Assembly (NCBI GenBank): GCA_900473205.1
Contig: UCLB01000029.1
Span: 56,243 to 120,242 of the forward strand
Direction: 5' to 3'
DNA length: 64,000 nt
Source of the DNA: Hyphomicrobiales bacterium
GTDB taxonomy: Bacteria > Pseudomonadota > Alphaproteobacteria > Rhizobiales > Rhizobiaceae
How positions within the stretch are numbered: position 1 is the stretch's first letter; the number at the start of each line of letters is the position of its first letter. Below, in pieces: positions 8,904-18,800 of the stretch. A program made the translations under genes and the position numbers. Under the pieces are notes generated by a model that saw nothing but the letters and a program-made list of their open reading frames with translations, was not told the DNA's origin and did not search any database.

Positions 8904-9347
8904 CTAGTTCTTGACCGGCCAGGCACCCATCTGGGCAAACCAGCCCATCCAGTCTTCCATGTGCCAGGTATGGGTAATCCGGCCGTTCTCAAAGGCGTGG
9001 AACTCATGGATCGGAAGCGAGAATTCGCGGCCGGTCGGGGCGACCCCGAACCAATCCGCGACGTGACGACCGGTAATGACGGCGCGGACCGCTGCTTTGT
9101 CCGGCCCGCCGATCACATCGACGATCTCGATCTTGAGGTCAGCGAACGCTTCAGAGAAAGCGGCGATCATGGGCTTGAACCCATCTCGGCCCGCCGCTTG
9201 GCGAGGGGCAAGCGGAATGTCCTGCCAGTCCGTGACGACGCTTTCGTCGAGTAGATCTGGGTTTCCTTCAAACGCTTTGTAGAAGGTGCGAAGCGTCTGC
9301 AGATCTGCGGTGCTTATTCCGCTGTATGATGGTTGTTCGTTGCTCAT
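8904..9347 (-). CDS. SnoaL-like ester cyclase family protein
   Basis: A 147-residue single-domain protein of the NTF2/SnoaL fold. The hallmarks are RDGFKPMIAAFSEAFADL, then the GREFSLPIHEFHAFENGRI strand region and the final HTWHMEDW. Polyketide cyclases gave the family its name, but rhizobial members next to reductases have no proven substrate. It is first in a two-gene operon with the oxidoreductase and divergent from the LysR gene. A second, exported-looking family member lies at 10399. Confidence 0.83.
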   Translation of the reverse strand: MSNEQPSYSGISTADLQTLRTFYKAFEGNPDLLDESVVTDWQDIPLAPRQAAGRDGFKPMIAAFSEAFADLKIEIVDVIGGPDKAAVRAVITGRHVADWFGVAPTGREFSLPIHEFHAFENGRITHTWHMEDWMGWFAQMGAWPVKN

Positions 9348-9378
9348 ATCAATCTTTCCATGTTGACGATGAGCAACC

Positions 9379-9424
9379 TACGTCACGCGATTTCATCGTT
9401 GAAATCGATATCGGATATGACGTA
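9379..9424. promoter_or_regulatory. Nested dyad in the LysR/ester cyclase divergent promoter
   Basis: The 88-base gap between divergent genes holds an inner perfect dyad GATTTCA-TCGT-TGAAATC (9389-9406) inside an outer dyad TACGTCA ... TGACGTA (9379-9385 and 9418-9424). LysR-type proteins bind dyads of this kind upstream of their own gene and the divergent target, so this is the likely operator of the regulator at 9436. Confidence 0.6.
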
Positions 9425-9435
9425 ACATCCACCAC

Positions 9436-10392
9436 ATGGATTTACATGGTATCGATCTGAACCTCCTCGTCGCCTTCGACGCTCTTATGGCGGAGCGGAG
9501 CGTGACGCGTGCAGGCGTGCGGATCGGGCGCACACAGCCGGCGATGAGTGCAGCACTTTCCCGTCTGCGTGCTCTCTTGCAGGACGAGTTGTTTATTCGT
9601 GGCCCAGACGGGTTGCAGCCGACGCCGCGCGCGCTCGATCTCGCCGAACCGCTCGGCCATGCGCTGGAGGAAATCCAACGAACTCTGGAGTTCACGCAGG
9701 TCTTCGACCCCTCTAAGTCAACCGTCACATTCTCGATCGGCCTTTCCGAGCACGCGGCGTTTATTGTCCTGCCAAAACTACTTGCTCTCCTGCGAACTCA
9801 GGCACCGGGTATCGTTTTACGGATCCGCAACTTCGACCATCGCGACGCGGTCCTCTCGCTTCTGGATTCTGGGGAGGCAGATCTTACTGTCGGAGTTCCG
9901 CACACGCCGGCCGGTCGGATCCTGACCGAACCCCTGTTCGAGGAAGCTTTCGTCTGCGTCTTTCGCAAAGACCACCCGCAAGCCGCCGCAGAGCTGACGC
10001 TCGACGCATTTCTACAGATGTCGCATCTCCTAGTTTCTCCGGAAAACGAGCGGTTCGGGATGGTCGATGCCGCGCTGGGCAAGCTGGGGCTTCGACGGCG
10101 CCTTGCGCTGACGCTGCCGCAGATGTACGCAGCACCGCGGCTTGTTGCGTCGTCCGACCTCATAGCAACGCTCATGAAGGGCGTCGTTGAAGCCTCCGGT
10201 TATCGCGAAAGGCTTCACGTTCTGAAGCCGCCATTAGAACTTGGAACGGCGAAGTTCGACATGGCGTGGCATAGGCGCAACGACGTTCACCCCGCGCAGC
10301 GCTGGCTGCGTGAAGTGATAGGGTCGCTCTTTGAAAACTCGCCTCCTAGACTGGCCACTGTCGGAAAGGTTAGATGGCATGCGCGGGTGTAA
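9436..10392 (+). CDS. LysR-family transcriptional regulator
   Basis: A 318-residue protein with the N-terminal winged helix (NLLVAFDALMAERSVTRAG followed by QPAMSAALSRLR, residues about 8-55) and a C-terminal substrate-binding domain. The N-terminus resembles the NodD/NahR-like branch, which starts MDLHGIDLNLL. It is divergent from the ester cyclase-oxidoreductase operon and convergent with the SDR operon at 10399-12585. By the usual LysR arrangement it should control the former through the dyad at 9379-9424, and perhaps the latter. Confidence 0.9.
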   Translation: MDLHGIDLNLLVAFDALMAERSVTRAGVRIGRTQPAMSAALSRLRALLQDELFIRGPDGLQPTPRALDLAEPLGHALEEIQRTLEFTQVFDPSKSTVTFSIGLSEHAAFIVLPKLLALLRTQAPGIVLRIRNFDHRDAVLSLLDSGEADLTVGVPHTPAGRILTEPLFEEAFVCVFRKDHPQAAAELTLDAFLQMSHLLVSPENERFGMVDAALGKLGLRRRLALTLPQMYAAPRLVASSDLIATLMKGVVEASGYRERLHVLKPPLELGTAKFDMAWHRRNDVHPAQRWLREVIGSLFENSPPRLATVGKVRWHARV

Positions 10393-10398
10393 CTCGCC

Positions 10399-10890
10399 TC
10401 AATCCTGGTCGCGCAGCTGGCGCGCCGCGCGCGCCCAGTCTTCGACGTGATATGTCCGGGAAACTCTGCCATCTTGAACTTCGTGGACATCGATGGTCAT
10501 GATCCGGAAGGCGTGACCGGACTGGGCGACACCGAGAAACTCGCCGACAGGTGCGCCTTGAGCTTCGCTGCGAACAACAATCCTGTTCCCCATCGTGACA
10601 ACATCCCTGATCTCGAACCTGAAATCCGGTACCTTGGCGATCCGGGCGCTCCATCTCGCGATCGTCGCTTCGCGGTCATCGCAGGCATTGGTAGAACCGC
10701 AATTCTGCCAATCCTTTGTCGTGCCGCTTTCAAGATGAATGCGCACATCCGCTGATGACGCCGCGGTGAGTGCGTTATAGACAGGCCGCACGACCTCGAT
10801 CGCCTGCTCGACAGATAAACTGTCCTGTGTAGCAGGAGATGGCGTTGCCAACGCGATGACCAAGCCAGCGGTTTGGAGGATGTCGCTCAT
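10399..10890 (-). CDS. Ester cyclase family protein with a hydrophobic N-terminus
   Basis: From ATG 10890 the product is 163 residues. It begins with a short hydrophobic stretch (residues about 6-16) that may be a signal peptide, and then has a SnoaL-like domain: VVTMGNRIVVRSEAQG, GHAFRIMTIDVHEVQDGRV and the closing TYHVEDW. It is a paralogue of the protein at 8904. A good AGGA sequence precedes the chosen ATG, while the open frame to 10965 overlaps the neighbouring SDR end. It is the last gene of the minus-strand SDR operon. Confidence 0.75.
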   Translation of the reverse strand: MSDILQTAGLVIALATPSPATQDSLSVEQAIEVVRPVYNALTAASSADVRIHLESGTTKDWQNCGSTNACDDREATIARWSARIAKVPDFRFEIRDVVTMGNRIVVRSEAQGAPVGEFLGVAQSGHAFRIMTIDVHEVQDGRVSRTYHVEDWARAARQLRDQD

Positions 10891-10945
10891 GCGTATGTTC
10901 CTATGGAAAGTAAGGTCTGCTCGCGATTGCGTGGTCGGGTTCAGA

Positions 10946-11845
10946 CTATGGACGCTTGGGCCCAATCAGGTCGGCTATCCCAAGTCTCTCGAAGAACGAA
11001 CGCTGCCTGGCGCCGATCAAGGCTTCAATCTCGTCCGTCCCTTTGGCCTGTGGATCGATCGTAATCCTGAACTGTTTCTCTCCGAACGGAAGATCGAGGA
11101 CATCCTTCACCGCTTTGCCAACGGATTCGACAGTCAGACCGAGGCCTTTGTCGGCATCCAGTACCTCAAGCGCTGTGCCGAGGCCGCGAAGACGATCCGG
11201 AAGCTCACCGTATTGGCTGACGACGGCAAGGCTCTCCGGTCCGTGTGCGTCCGCGAAATGTTCCGTGCCGGATGTAAATGCGCCGGGCACGACGATGACA
11301 CTCTCGATGCCAAAAGGTGCCGCTTCGAAGCTCATCGCTTCAGCCAGAGCCTCAGCCGCCGCCTTACTGGCGATATAGGGCCCGATGAAGGGCTCATGGA
11401 TGCGCGAGGTCGTGCTGCCAACGTAGACAAGGACGCCTTCCTTCTGCCGGCGCATGATTGGCAGCGCTGCCCGGTTTACCCGAAGCCAGGAGATTGCGTT
11501 GGTGTCTAAAATTCTTGCCATTTGCGCAGGCGTGAAGGCTTCGGCAATGCCGACCATCAGCATGCCCGCATTGTTGACGACCACGTCGAGACGGCCGGTC
11601 TCGAACAGGACCTGATCGAACGCTGCTCTTATGCTTTCCTCCGAGAGGACGTCGAGCTCAAGCGCGCGCAGGTCTATTTTCTTCTCCGCCGCAAACCGAG
11701 ACACCTGCTCCACACGGTCCTGGTTTCGCTCCTTGTGAGATCGCATCGAAGCGTAGACAATGTGGCCCGCAATGGCGAGCGCCTCGGCTACGGCGCGACC
11801 GATACCCGATCCGGCGCCTGTGACGACGATGACTTTCTGGGACAT
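10946..11845 (-). CDS. Short-chain dehydrogenase/reductase (SDR)
   Basis: From ATG 11845 (with GGAG eight bases upstream) the protein is 299 residues. It has the cofactor motif TGAGSGIG, NNAG, the active-site Ser of YVGSTTS and the YIASK catalytic Tyr/Lys. The C-terminal extension of about 60 residues is typical of larger classical SDRs acting on ketones or aldehydes. It follows the SDR gene at 11857 with an 11-base gap, so both belong to one operon. Confidence 0.9.
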   Translation of the reverse strand: MSQKVIVVTGAGSGIGRAVAEALAIAGHIVYASMRSHKERNQDRVEQVSRFAAEKKIDLRALELDVLSEESIRAAFDQVLFETGRLDVVVNNAGMLMVGIAEAFTPAQMARILDTNAISWLRVNRAALPIMRRQKEGVLVYVGSTTSRIHEPFIGPYIASKAAAEALAEAMSFEAAPFGIESVIVVPGAFTSGTEHFADAHGPESLAVVSQYGELPDRLRGLGTALEVLDADKGLGLTVESVGKAVKDVLDLPFGEKQFRITIDPQAKGTDEIEALIGARQRSFFERLGIADLIGPKRP

Positions 11846-11856
11846 AATGTTTCTCC

Positions 11857-12585
11857 TCAAGCCAGGCCGCCATTGGCGCGCACGACCTGGCCATTGACCC
11901 ATCCTGCTGCTTCGGACAGAAGAAACGCGACGACCTCGGCAATGTCCTGTGGCTGTCCGAGACGTTTAAAGGGTGCCGCTTCCGCCATGCGATCGATCTC
12001 GGCCGGGCTCTTGCCTGCAATGAACAATTCGGTTTCGACTGGGCCTGGAGCAACGGCATTGACGGTGATTCGCCGACTTCCAAGCTCCTTGGCAAGCACG
12101 CGCGTCAGAGCCTCGACGGCGGCTTTCGTAGCGTTGTAGATGCCGTAGCCTGGAGGGTTGAGGGCAAGCGTCGTGCTGGACATGCTGACGATCCGGCCTC
12201 CGTCGACAATCCGTCGCGCGGCTTCGCGCATGCCGTTAATTGCGCCCCGAAGGTTCGTATCGAGTTGTTCGGTGAGCCCTTCCTCCTCTAGATCCTTGAT
12301 CAAAGACGGCCGGATGATCCCTGCGCTGTTGACCAGCGCGTTCACGTTGCCAAAGGCGCGTTCCGCTTGGACGAAGAGTTCTTTCATTTCGGACGCTGAT
12401 GAAACATCGGCGCAGACCGCGTCAGCACGCCCGCCGCGCCCGACAATCTCTGCGACGACAGATGCGGCTTCGTCACGATTGTTGGCGTAATTGACGACGA
12501 CGTTCCAACCGTGTGCTGCAAGGAGCAGCGCGGTGGCGCGACCGATCCCGCGCGATCCGCCCGTGACAATAGCTGTTTTTTGCAT
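11857..12585 (-). CDS. Glucose/ribitol-type short-chain dehydrogenase (SDR)
   Basis: A 242-residue classical SDR. It has TGGSRGIG at residues 8-15, NSAG in place of the usual NNAG, a Ser-rich SMSSTT strand, the YNATK catalytic pair and the C-terminal GWVNGQVVRANGG that closes most FabG-like enzymes. It is first in a three-gene minus-strand operon (SDR, SDR, ester cyclase). The start codon is preceded by an AAGGAGG-type sequence at about 12593-12600. Confidence 0.9.
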   Translation of the reverse strand: MQKTAIVTGGSRGIGRATALLLAAHGWNVVVNYANNRDEAASVVAEIVGRGGRADAVCADVSSASEMKELFVQAERAFGNVNALVNSAGIIRPSLIKDLEEEGLTEQLDTNLRGAINGMREAARRIVDGGRIVSMSSTTLALNPPGYGIYNATKAAVEALTRVLAKELGSRRITVNAVAPGPVETELFIAGKSPAEIDRMAEAAPFKRLGQPQDIAEVVAFLLSEAAGWVNGQVVRANGGLA

Positions 12586-13040
12586 ATGACATGCCTCCTT
12601 TAGACCTTCCTTCAGCCACTTTACGGAGGTGTTGTCCCGAGATGAAATCGACTTATGGTATGGGTCACCATTTACGCGATTGATAAAGGTTCACCAGTCC
12701 ATACGAGAACCGTCGCCTAGGTTCTGGGCTCTTTTATAACTGTGACTGACAGAGCAGCCCGCATGATATGGGGAGTGCTCTAGACGGCAACGTAACACGT
12801 CCGGACCGCAGCGAGTTTGCAAAACGGTGGGTAAATTTTTTAGGATGAAGACAAGGGAACATCCGGCTATCACTCAAGCTGTGGGTATCACGGGCGGCCG
12901 CGCAGGTACACGATTGCCTATGATGCTTATTACGTAAGTGTGCGCATTCCTCCTCGATTTGAGCTAGTTTTCACCGAGATGCAGTCGTTGACGGTTCAAC
13001 TCCTTTCAAGAGCAGGTTATCACGTCTGTTGCTTAATCGC
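12586..13040. other. Promoter region of the SDR operon, otherwise empty
   Basis: No gene is supported here. Upstream of the SDR operon, at roughly 12656-12708, the hexamer GTATGG recurs as its complement CCATAC about 40 bases later, and GTCACCA and TTCACCA lie between them. This could be a regulator-binding region. The remaining 300 bases show no structure that I can name. Confidence 0.3.
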
Positions 13041-13325
13041 TTACGCGCCTGGCCAAAAATCTTCCGCGGGAGGTCGGCTGCGGCGAAAGTTGGCGTCTCT
13101 GCCTAGCTGGTCGAAGAGCCGCGCTGCCATCAACCCAATCAGGAGAAGGAAAGGGGCGGCCAGCTGCGCTATCCAAATCATCGGCTCTGGCCATTGCAGA
13201 AACGCAGCTAATATGGCTCCCACCATGGAGGCTGCAAGGGCCAGCAAGAGACTGAACACGGCACCTGAAGCCATCGCTACGATCAAAGCGAGAGTCACGA
13301 CGATAAGATAGACAACACTGAACAT
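13041..13325 (-). CDS. Small membrane protein, paralogue of the gene at 56611
   Basis: From ATG 13325 the product is 94 residues. It has three hydrophobic helices (residues about 4-22, 25-45 and 48-68) and a short basic tail ending in FWPGA. The family is unknown to me. A copy with roughly 80 percent identical residues lies at 56611-56898, and in both places it is downstream of the same short helical protein. The longer open frame to 13475 is rejected because the copy at 56.6 kb starts at the equivalent Met. Confidence 0.7.
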   Translation of the reverse strand: MFSVVYLIVVTLALIVAMASGAVFSLLLALAASMVGAILAAFLQWPEPMIWIAQLAAPFLLLIGLMAARLFDQLGRDANFRRSRPPAEDFWPGA

Positions 13326-13447
13326 AAGACTTTCTCGGGCTGCAGAAAAACCGTCCCGCGCGGCTTCCGTAGCTGCTATGGGCAGCGGACATTCTACAGA
13401 ATATGTGATCCGCCTTAACAGTCTAATACTGTAAGCCCCGGCAACCC

Positions 13448-13678
13448 CTACGTTAACTGGCAAGAATGAGAACACCGTTTTCTCAATTTAACCTTGACAA
13501 GCAATGCCGCGGCTAGAGGCTGATCGCGATCTCTCAGTCGTTTATTGTAGAGTTTGGCCACTGATACGGTCAGCCTCCCAATTGCCGACGGCTCTCCTAC
13601 GAGACCTTGCGCACGGGCGACTTCTTTGACGATGCTGGCACATAGTCGTGCACCTTCTTTTGAGATGAGTTCCGGCAT
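13448..13678 (-). CDS. Small helical protein, paralogue of the gene at 57079
   Basis: A 76-residue protein (MPELISKE start, then ARLCASIVKEVARAQG) that is mostly helical and soluble. The first 60 residues are nearly identical to the 63-residue protein at 57079. The C-terminus differs after DRDQ-LAAALL because this copy reads past the stop used in the other. The function is unknown. Together with the membrane protein at 13041 it forms a duplicated two-gene module. Confidence 0.65.
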   Translation of the reverse strand: MPELISKEGARLCASIVKEVARAQGLVGEPSAIGRLTVSVAKLYNKRLRDRDQPLAAALLVKVKLRKRCSHSCQLT

Positions 13679-13756
13679 TTCCTACCCCTTATATTGGCCG
13701 GCCCACCGACTGGGGCGGACTGTAAACTTGACGTCCAAAATGGGACAGGTCGACCC

Positions 13757-14020
13757 ATGATCTACGAACATCGCTGTGATCTGGATCAGAATGTTAGAAC
13801 TTTTAAGGCGCCGTATCAGGCTTCCTCAGAAGCCGTGCTTACGCTGTTATCAGCTGCGCTGGTTGCCAACATTGACGGCAGACCAGTTCCGAAGAAAGTC
13901 GCGGTAGCATACCCCGGGGGAAATGGCCCGATACGTGAGGTTATAGAAACTGAAACAGCTAGCGTCATTGGTAGTCTCAACGCTCAACCACGAAGCGTGG
14001 TAGATGACATCTTCGGGTAG
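13757..14020 (+). CDS. Hypothetical protein
   Basis: A possible 87-residue soluble protein from ATG 13757, preceded by GGACAGG. No motif is recognised. It lies divergent from the duplicated small-gene module and just past its boundary, where the two copies of the repeat stop resembling each other. The composition looks like a plausible protein but the call rests only on an open frame. Confidence 0.4.
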   Translation: MIYEHRCDLDQNVRTFKAPYQASSEAVLTLLSAALVANIDGRPVPKKVAVAYPGGNGPIREVIETETASVIGSLNAQPRSVVDDIFG

Positions 14021-14170
14021 TCGTAATTATCCAAACATCTAAATGGACCCCAAAAGTGCAGCCTGCGTCGTGCGAGATCAAACAGAATTTCGCTAATCCG
14101 AATACACCTATTCAATGAATTTGCCTTGAAAGGCCTTTGAGGGTAGAGCACACCCGAAATAAAGGATCGG

Positions 14171-14527
14171 GTGCCTATGAACGTGCTAATTGTCGAAGAC
14201 GAGTTGTTAATAGCTGCCGATCTGGTTGGAATTGTCGAAGATGTTGGACACAGAGTGATTGCTGTTGCGTCCTCATTGGAACAAGCGCTTGCTCACGCGC
14301 CCAGAGCAACAGTCGCACTGGTCGACATCAAGTTGGCCGATGGAGCAAGTGGTGCACAACTCGCCCGTCGCCTGATCGACAGATATGGGATCAAGGTGAT
14401 TTTTGTAACTGGCGACCCCGCGGCTGTTGGATCTAGCTTCGACGGTGCTCTCGATATCGTTCCCAAGCCTTTCACGAATGCGCGGTTGGTCAAGGCGCTC
14501 CGGAAGGCTGAGGCTTTGGTCGGCTAA
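14171..14527 (+). CDS. Single-domain response regulator (CheY-like receiver)
   Basis: The 118-residue protein is a receiver domain alone. It has the acidic pair in LIVEDE, the phospho-acceptor Asp in VALVDIKLAD, the Thr of FVTGD and the Lys of VPKPF. It resembles the receiver at 38035, which pairs with a HisKA_2/HWE kinase, so a similar kinase partner is likely elsewhere. Translation may begin at GTG 14171 or at ATG 14177; GGAT stands just upstream. No kinase gene is adjacent. Confidence 0.88.
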   Translation: MPMNVLIVEDELLIAADLVGIVEDVGHRVIAVASSLEQALAHAPRATVALVDIKLADGASGAQLARRLIDRYGIKVIFVTGDPAAVGSSFDGALDIVPKPFTNARLVKALRKAEALVG

Positions 14528-15348
14528 TCCCAGTTTTCGTGCGCTATAGATAAATACTGACGGAGCGTACACTCTTCACGCGTCCAATAGCTCAGCGTCT
14601 CATGGATGGAGTTCGGCCCGCGAAGCCTGGTATTCAAGGGCCTAATCGCTGCGCCGTCACGGCAGATTCCACGTTACTATTATTTTTTCCCGTTCACTCA
14701 AGTCGTCAACAACGGCGTGACCCGAGGCATGTACTCACGCTATTAAACCTGACCTGAGAACCTAATTTCCCCCCAAATTTCCAGGGTACGAGCATCCCGA
14801 TCGAGACCGGAAAAGGGATGTTTATGTGCGCTCGGCATTCGCGAAACCACCTATTCTGTTGATCAAACTTCGTGTTCACAGCCGCGAGCATTCGATGCAT
14901 CTCTGCGGGCTGCACACCGCCAACAGACGGGAAATTTTTCACGACTGTCACCGACTCAAGCGGGGATCGGGACCTCGAGCTCGTCCATGGAAAGCTGCGC
15001 TCGACCTGTGCCCCGTCGACTTATTATTTATACTGCGTCAAGGAACAGCTGGTCGATCAGCAAGTTAGCGCAGCATGGACCAGATCATAACAAAGCTCGT
15101 CAAAACAAGCACCGCCTATCCCTCTTCCTACATCCTTCGGGCGCTGCTTGAGGATGACCGGTCGAGGACGCTGCGAGGTTTCTAAAGCAAAAAGCAAAAG
15201 TGAGCGGCTGCAGCATTGGGTAGACGAAAGCTTTCCTGTGCTGAGGTGCCTCAAACGCAGTACCGTGGCGGCTTGAAATTCGCGAAAATTTTGCCCCTGC
15301 CAGTGGACTAATTATCGCATCGCCAGCATTGGTCCACAACAGAAATGG
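14528..15348. other. Long intergenic region without a supported gene
   Basis: About 820 bases hold only short frames on either strand, none with a recognisable domain. A 36-codon frame opens at about 15074 (MDQIITKLVKTSTAY...) and stops quickly, so it could be a remnant. No RNA gene or strong hairpin was identified. Confidence 0.4.
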
Positions 15349-15759
15349 ATGAGAACCATGAAAACATTTGCAATCGCCTATCTTTCAACACTCATCCTTT
15401 TTTTGGCTATCGATGCCATTTGGCTGGGCGTCGTTGCCCGCAAGTTTTATCAGGACCAGCTAGGCGACCTGATGCTGCCGTCGCCCAACATGGTGGTTGC
15501 CGCAGTGTTCTATGTGTTCTTTGCTGCGGCAATTGTCGTACTGGCCGTACGTCCTGGCCTTGAGGCAGGGTCTTTTTGGACCGCTGCTGGCTATGGCGCG
15601 TTGCTCGGTCTTGCGGCCTACGGCACCTACGATATCACCAATATATCAACGCTAAAAAACTGGCCGGTGCCACTCAGTGTCGTCGATATTATCTGGGGCA
15701 CTGTGCTGACAGGAGTCGCGAGCGCAGGTGGATATGCCGTGACTCGTCACTTTGGGTAG
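15349..15759 (+). CDS. DUF2177-family membrane protein
   Basis: A 136-residue protein with four hydrophobic helices. It carries the family features IDAIWLGVVARKFYQDQLG near the N-terminus, then GLAAYGTYDITNISTLKNW and PLSVVDIIWGT. DUF2177 proteins are small inner-membrane proteins of unknown role. Translation could start at ATG 15349 or ATG 15358. The Mfd-like gene begins 48 bases after its stop on the same strand. Confidence 0.85.
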   Translation: MRTMKTFAIAYLSTLILFLAIDAIWLGVVARKFYQDQLGDLMLPSPNMVVAAVFYVFFAAAIVVLAVRPGLEAGSFWTAAGYGALLGLAAYGTYDITNISTLKNWPVPLSVVDIIWGTVLTGVASAGGYAVTRHFG

Positions 15760-15807
15760 CCGCTGTTTCCGAAAAAACTGAGATCATCATTAAGGCTGGA
15801 GATTGAG

Positions 15808-18800
15808 TTGCGCGTATCTGAGTATTCGAGTTTTACAATCCCGAAAATGCCACCTCCAGACGAGATTTCTACGTCACTAATCGCCGCAAAACTGGTCGAG
15901 ACCACGCATCTCGACCAGCGCCCGCGTGTCTTCATTGCGTTGACGGATGGAACAGCCGAGCGAATTGCCAAGGCCGCTAGATGTCTAGGGCCCAGCACCG
16001 ATGTTATTTTCCTGCCAACTTGGGACTGTCTTCCTTACGACCGCGTTGCACCATCGAGGCAAGTGATGGGAAGACGCATGGACGCGCTTCGAGTCTGGCT
16101 CGAACCCTCCTCGAAGCCGAGGCTGCTCGTGACGTCATTGGGGGCGGCACTGCAACCAGTTCCACCCCTTGCTGTCGTTTTAGACAGCAAGATGACGCTC
16201 TCGCTTGGTCAGCGCCTCGATCGTGATGGGTTCCGAGAATTTGCCCTGCGAACGGGGTACCTAGAGGAGGCGCTCGCCGATGAGCCGGGCGAACTTGTGT
16301 TTCGCGATGACGTAATCGATATTTTTCCCGCCGGAAGCCCAGTACCTATGCGGATCGTGCTCGACGACGATGACCGGATTGAAGAACTAAGGTTTTACGA
16401 CCCTCAAAACCAGCGAACGACAGATAGGGTCGACCAAATGACATTCGGACCTGCGTCCGAGCTGATCCGTGAAACCTCAGTCGCCCCCGAAGGACGTTCC
16501 GTATCCGTCGAGCACCAGATCCTGCAGACGTACGGCAGGATGCCAACGTTGTTTGACATCATTGCGAACAGTTCTATCTGCTTACAAGAACGGTGGGAAA
16601 CGAAACTCAACGAACTTGTTGCGACCATCAAAGACGCAACAGAAGCTAAGGCCCAAGCAAGCTCGGGCGCGCGCCGCGAGTTCGACCCTTTCTATCTTGA
16701 TGAAGATCGGTTCGTTGCAGAGACCGCCCGGTTTGATCGCTTCGCAATCGATTTTTCCAACTCTTGTGCCTTGCCAGAAATAGAAGGGCGCAACCGCCGA
16801 AAAGCTTTACTCGATTTCGTCGAACAGCAGAAAGCAGCGAAGCAGACCGTTGTGCTCGCTGGGAGCGGCAATGGCATGAGCAGTCTTTGGCGCGCCGTGG
16901 CGCAGGTGTCAGATCTAACAGCAGTGGATGACTGGAACGGTTGCCTTTCAGCGCCGCTAGGATCCGCCCTTACTCTCGATTGCGGATTGGACCGCGGCTT
17001 TGCGGTTGACAATATCTACGTTGTAACCATGACAGATATCTTGGGCGAAGACCCCAGCGAGGTCGATACATCATCCTTTTTGAAGGAGCCGCAAGTTCAG
17101 CTCGGCGACATCGTTGTTCACGAAGATCATGGCGTTGGAATCTTAAAGGCTCTCGAAACGGTGCAGGCAGAGGGGATCGGTCAGGACGCGGCGCGGCTCG
17201 AATATAGAGATGGTGCTTCCATCCTCTTACCGATGCCGGAATTCGGAAAGCTTTGGCGTTACGGATCGTCGCATGAAGCGGTATCGCTGGATCGCCTTCA
17301 CACAGAAGCATGGGCAAAACGTCGGGCAACAATCGACAGAGACATTGAAAAGGCGGCACGCCATCTTCGGCGTCTAGCTAAGGTTCGACGAGAAACCACC
17401 GCGGAAGTCTTCGCTCCACCTCAAAAGGTCTATGCAGAATTTGTGCGCCGTTTTCCGTATTCGGAGACCGTACATCAATCGTCGGCCATCAGAGCGGTCT
17501 TACAGGATCTGGTTTCCGGGACGCCGATGAACCGTCTGGTCTGCGGCGATGTCGGTTTTGGCAAGACGGAAATTGCTTTGAGGGCTGCAGCCGCAGTCGC
17601 CTTATGTGGCGCCCAGGTGGTGGTGATTGCACCGACGACTGTGCTGGCTCGTCAGCATTATCTTACGTTTCAACGACGGTTTGCCAATACGAACGTCAAA
17701 GTCGAAATGCTGTCGCGGGTGGTGGAACGGAAAGCAGCAACAGAAGTGAAAGCCCGCTTGGCCTCCGGTGATGTCGGCATCGTCGTTGCCACGCACGCCG
17801 TTCTGGCCAAGGATGTCCGTTTCGCTCGCCTTGGTCTTTTGGTCATCGACGAAGAGCACAAATTCGGTGCGCGCGACAAACTGGCGATGAGATCGCTTAC
17901 GCCTGCGTTGCATGTGCTGGCCATGTCCGCGACACCGATCCCGCGGACACTGCAATCAGCGATGATCGGTATCCAGGACGTCAGCATTCTCGCCACATCG
18001 CCTTCCAAACGCCGCCCAGTCAGAACAACACTCGGTCCATACGATGACGCTTCCATGCGTGTTGCGCTGCGGCGCGAGTTTCGCCGCGGTGGGCAGAGTT
18101 TCGTTGTGGTGCCGCAAATTAACGATATTGAAGGCGTCTACCAAATTTTGACCGACCTCGTTCCCGAATTGTCTGTCAGCGTCGCGCACGGCAAAATGAA
18201 AGCTGCGGATCTGGACGAGGTGATGGTCGGCTTCGGTGATGGCAATGGTGACATCCTTCTGTCAACCAATATCATCGAAAGCGGCCTCGACGTGCCGCGA
18301 GCAAATACGATCTTCATCTGGCGGGCCGATCGCTTTGGTCTTGCGCAGCTACATCAGTTGCGCGGGAGAGTGGGCCGCGGCCGAACACAGGGTTCTGCCA
18401 TGCTTTTCGCAGACGACGACATTGCGCAAGACACCCGTGCCCGCCTTTCGAGCATGGAGGCTCACGATCGCCTAGCTGCAGGCTTTGCTCTCAGTATGCA
18501 GGACCTCGATATGCGCGGTGCCGGCGACATCGCTGGAGATGATCAGGCCGGCCACATGAAGCTGCTGGGCATTAGTCTTTACCAAAAGCTTTTGGAGCGC
18601 GCGGTGTTGGCTGGCGGCAAAGGGTGCGTTCGCGAGCAACAGGACATCCCCGTGAACCTCGGCATCAGCCAGACGATACCCGAGGACTATGTGTCGGACG
18701 GCACGGTCAGATTAAATCTTTACGCCCGTCTGCTGCGTGCTCATGATCAGAAAGCGCTGGATGAGCTCGAAGACGAGTTCGAAGATCGATTCGGAGAACC

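Larger units (their letters stand above)
13041..13760. repeat. Duplicated segment, copy 1 (partner 56611-57350)
   Basis: The nucleotide sequence matches 56611-57350 over both small genes and the upstream stretch, where GGACTGTAAACT is shared. Differences are scattered substitutions and a few small gaps. Both copies have the same orientation, about 43.6 kb apart. Confidence 0.75.

Noticed and set aside
14590..14650. A stretch with AATAGCTCAG resembling a tRNA D arm
   Set aside because: No cloverleaf can be completed around it.
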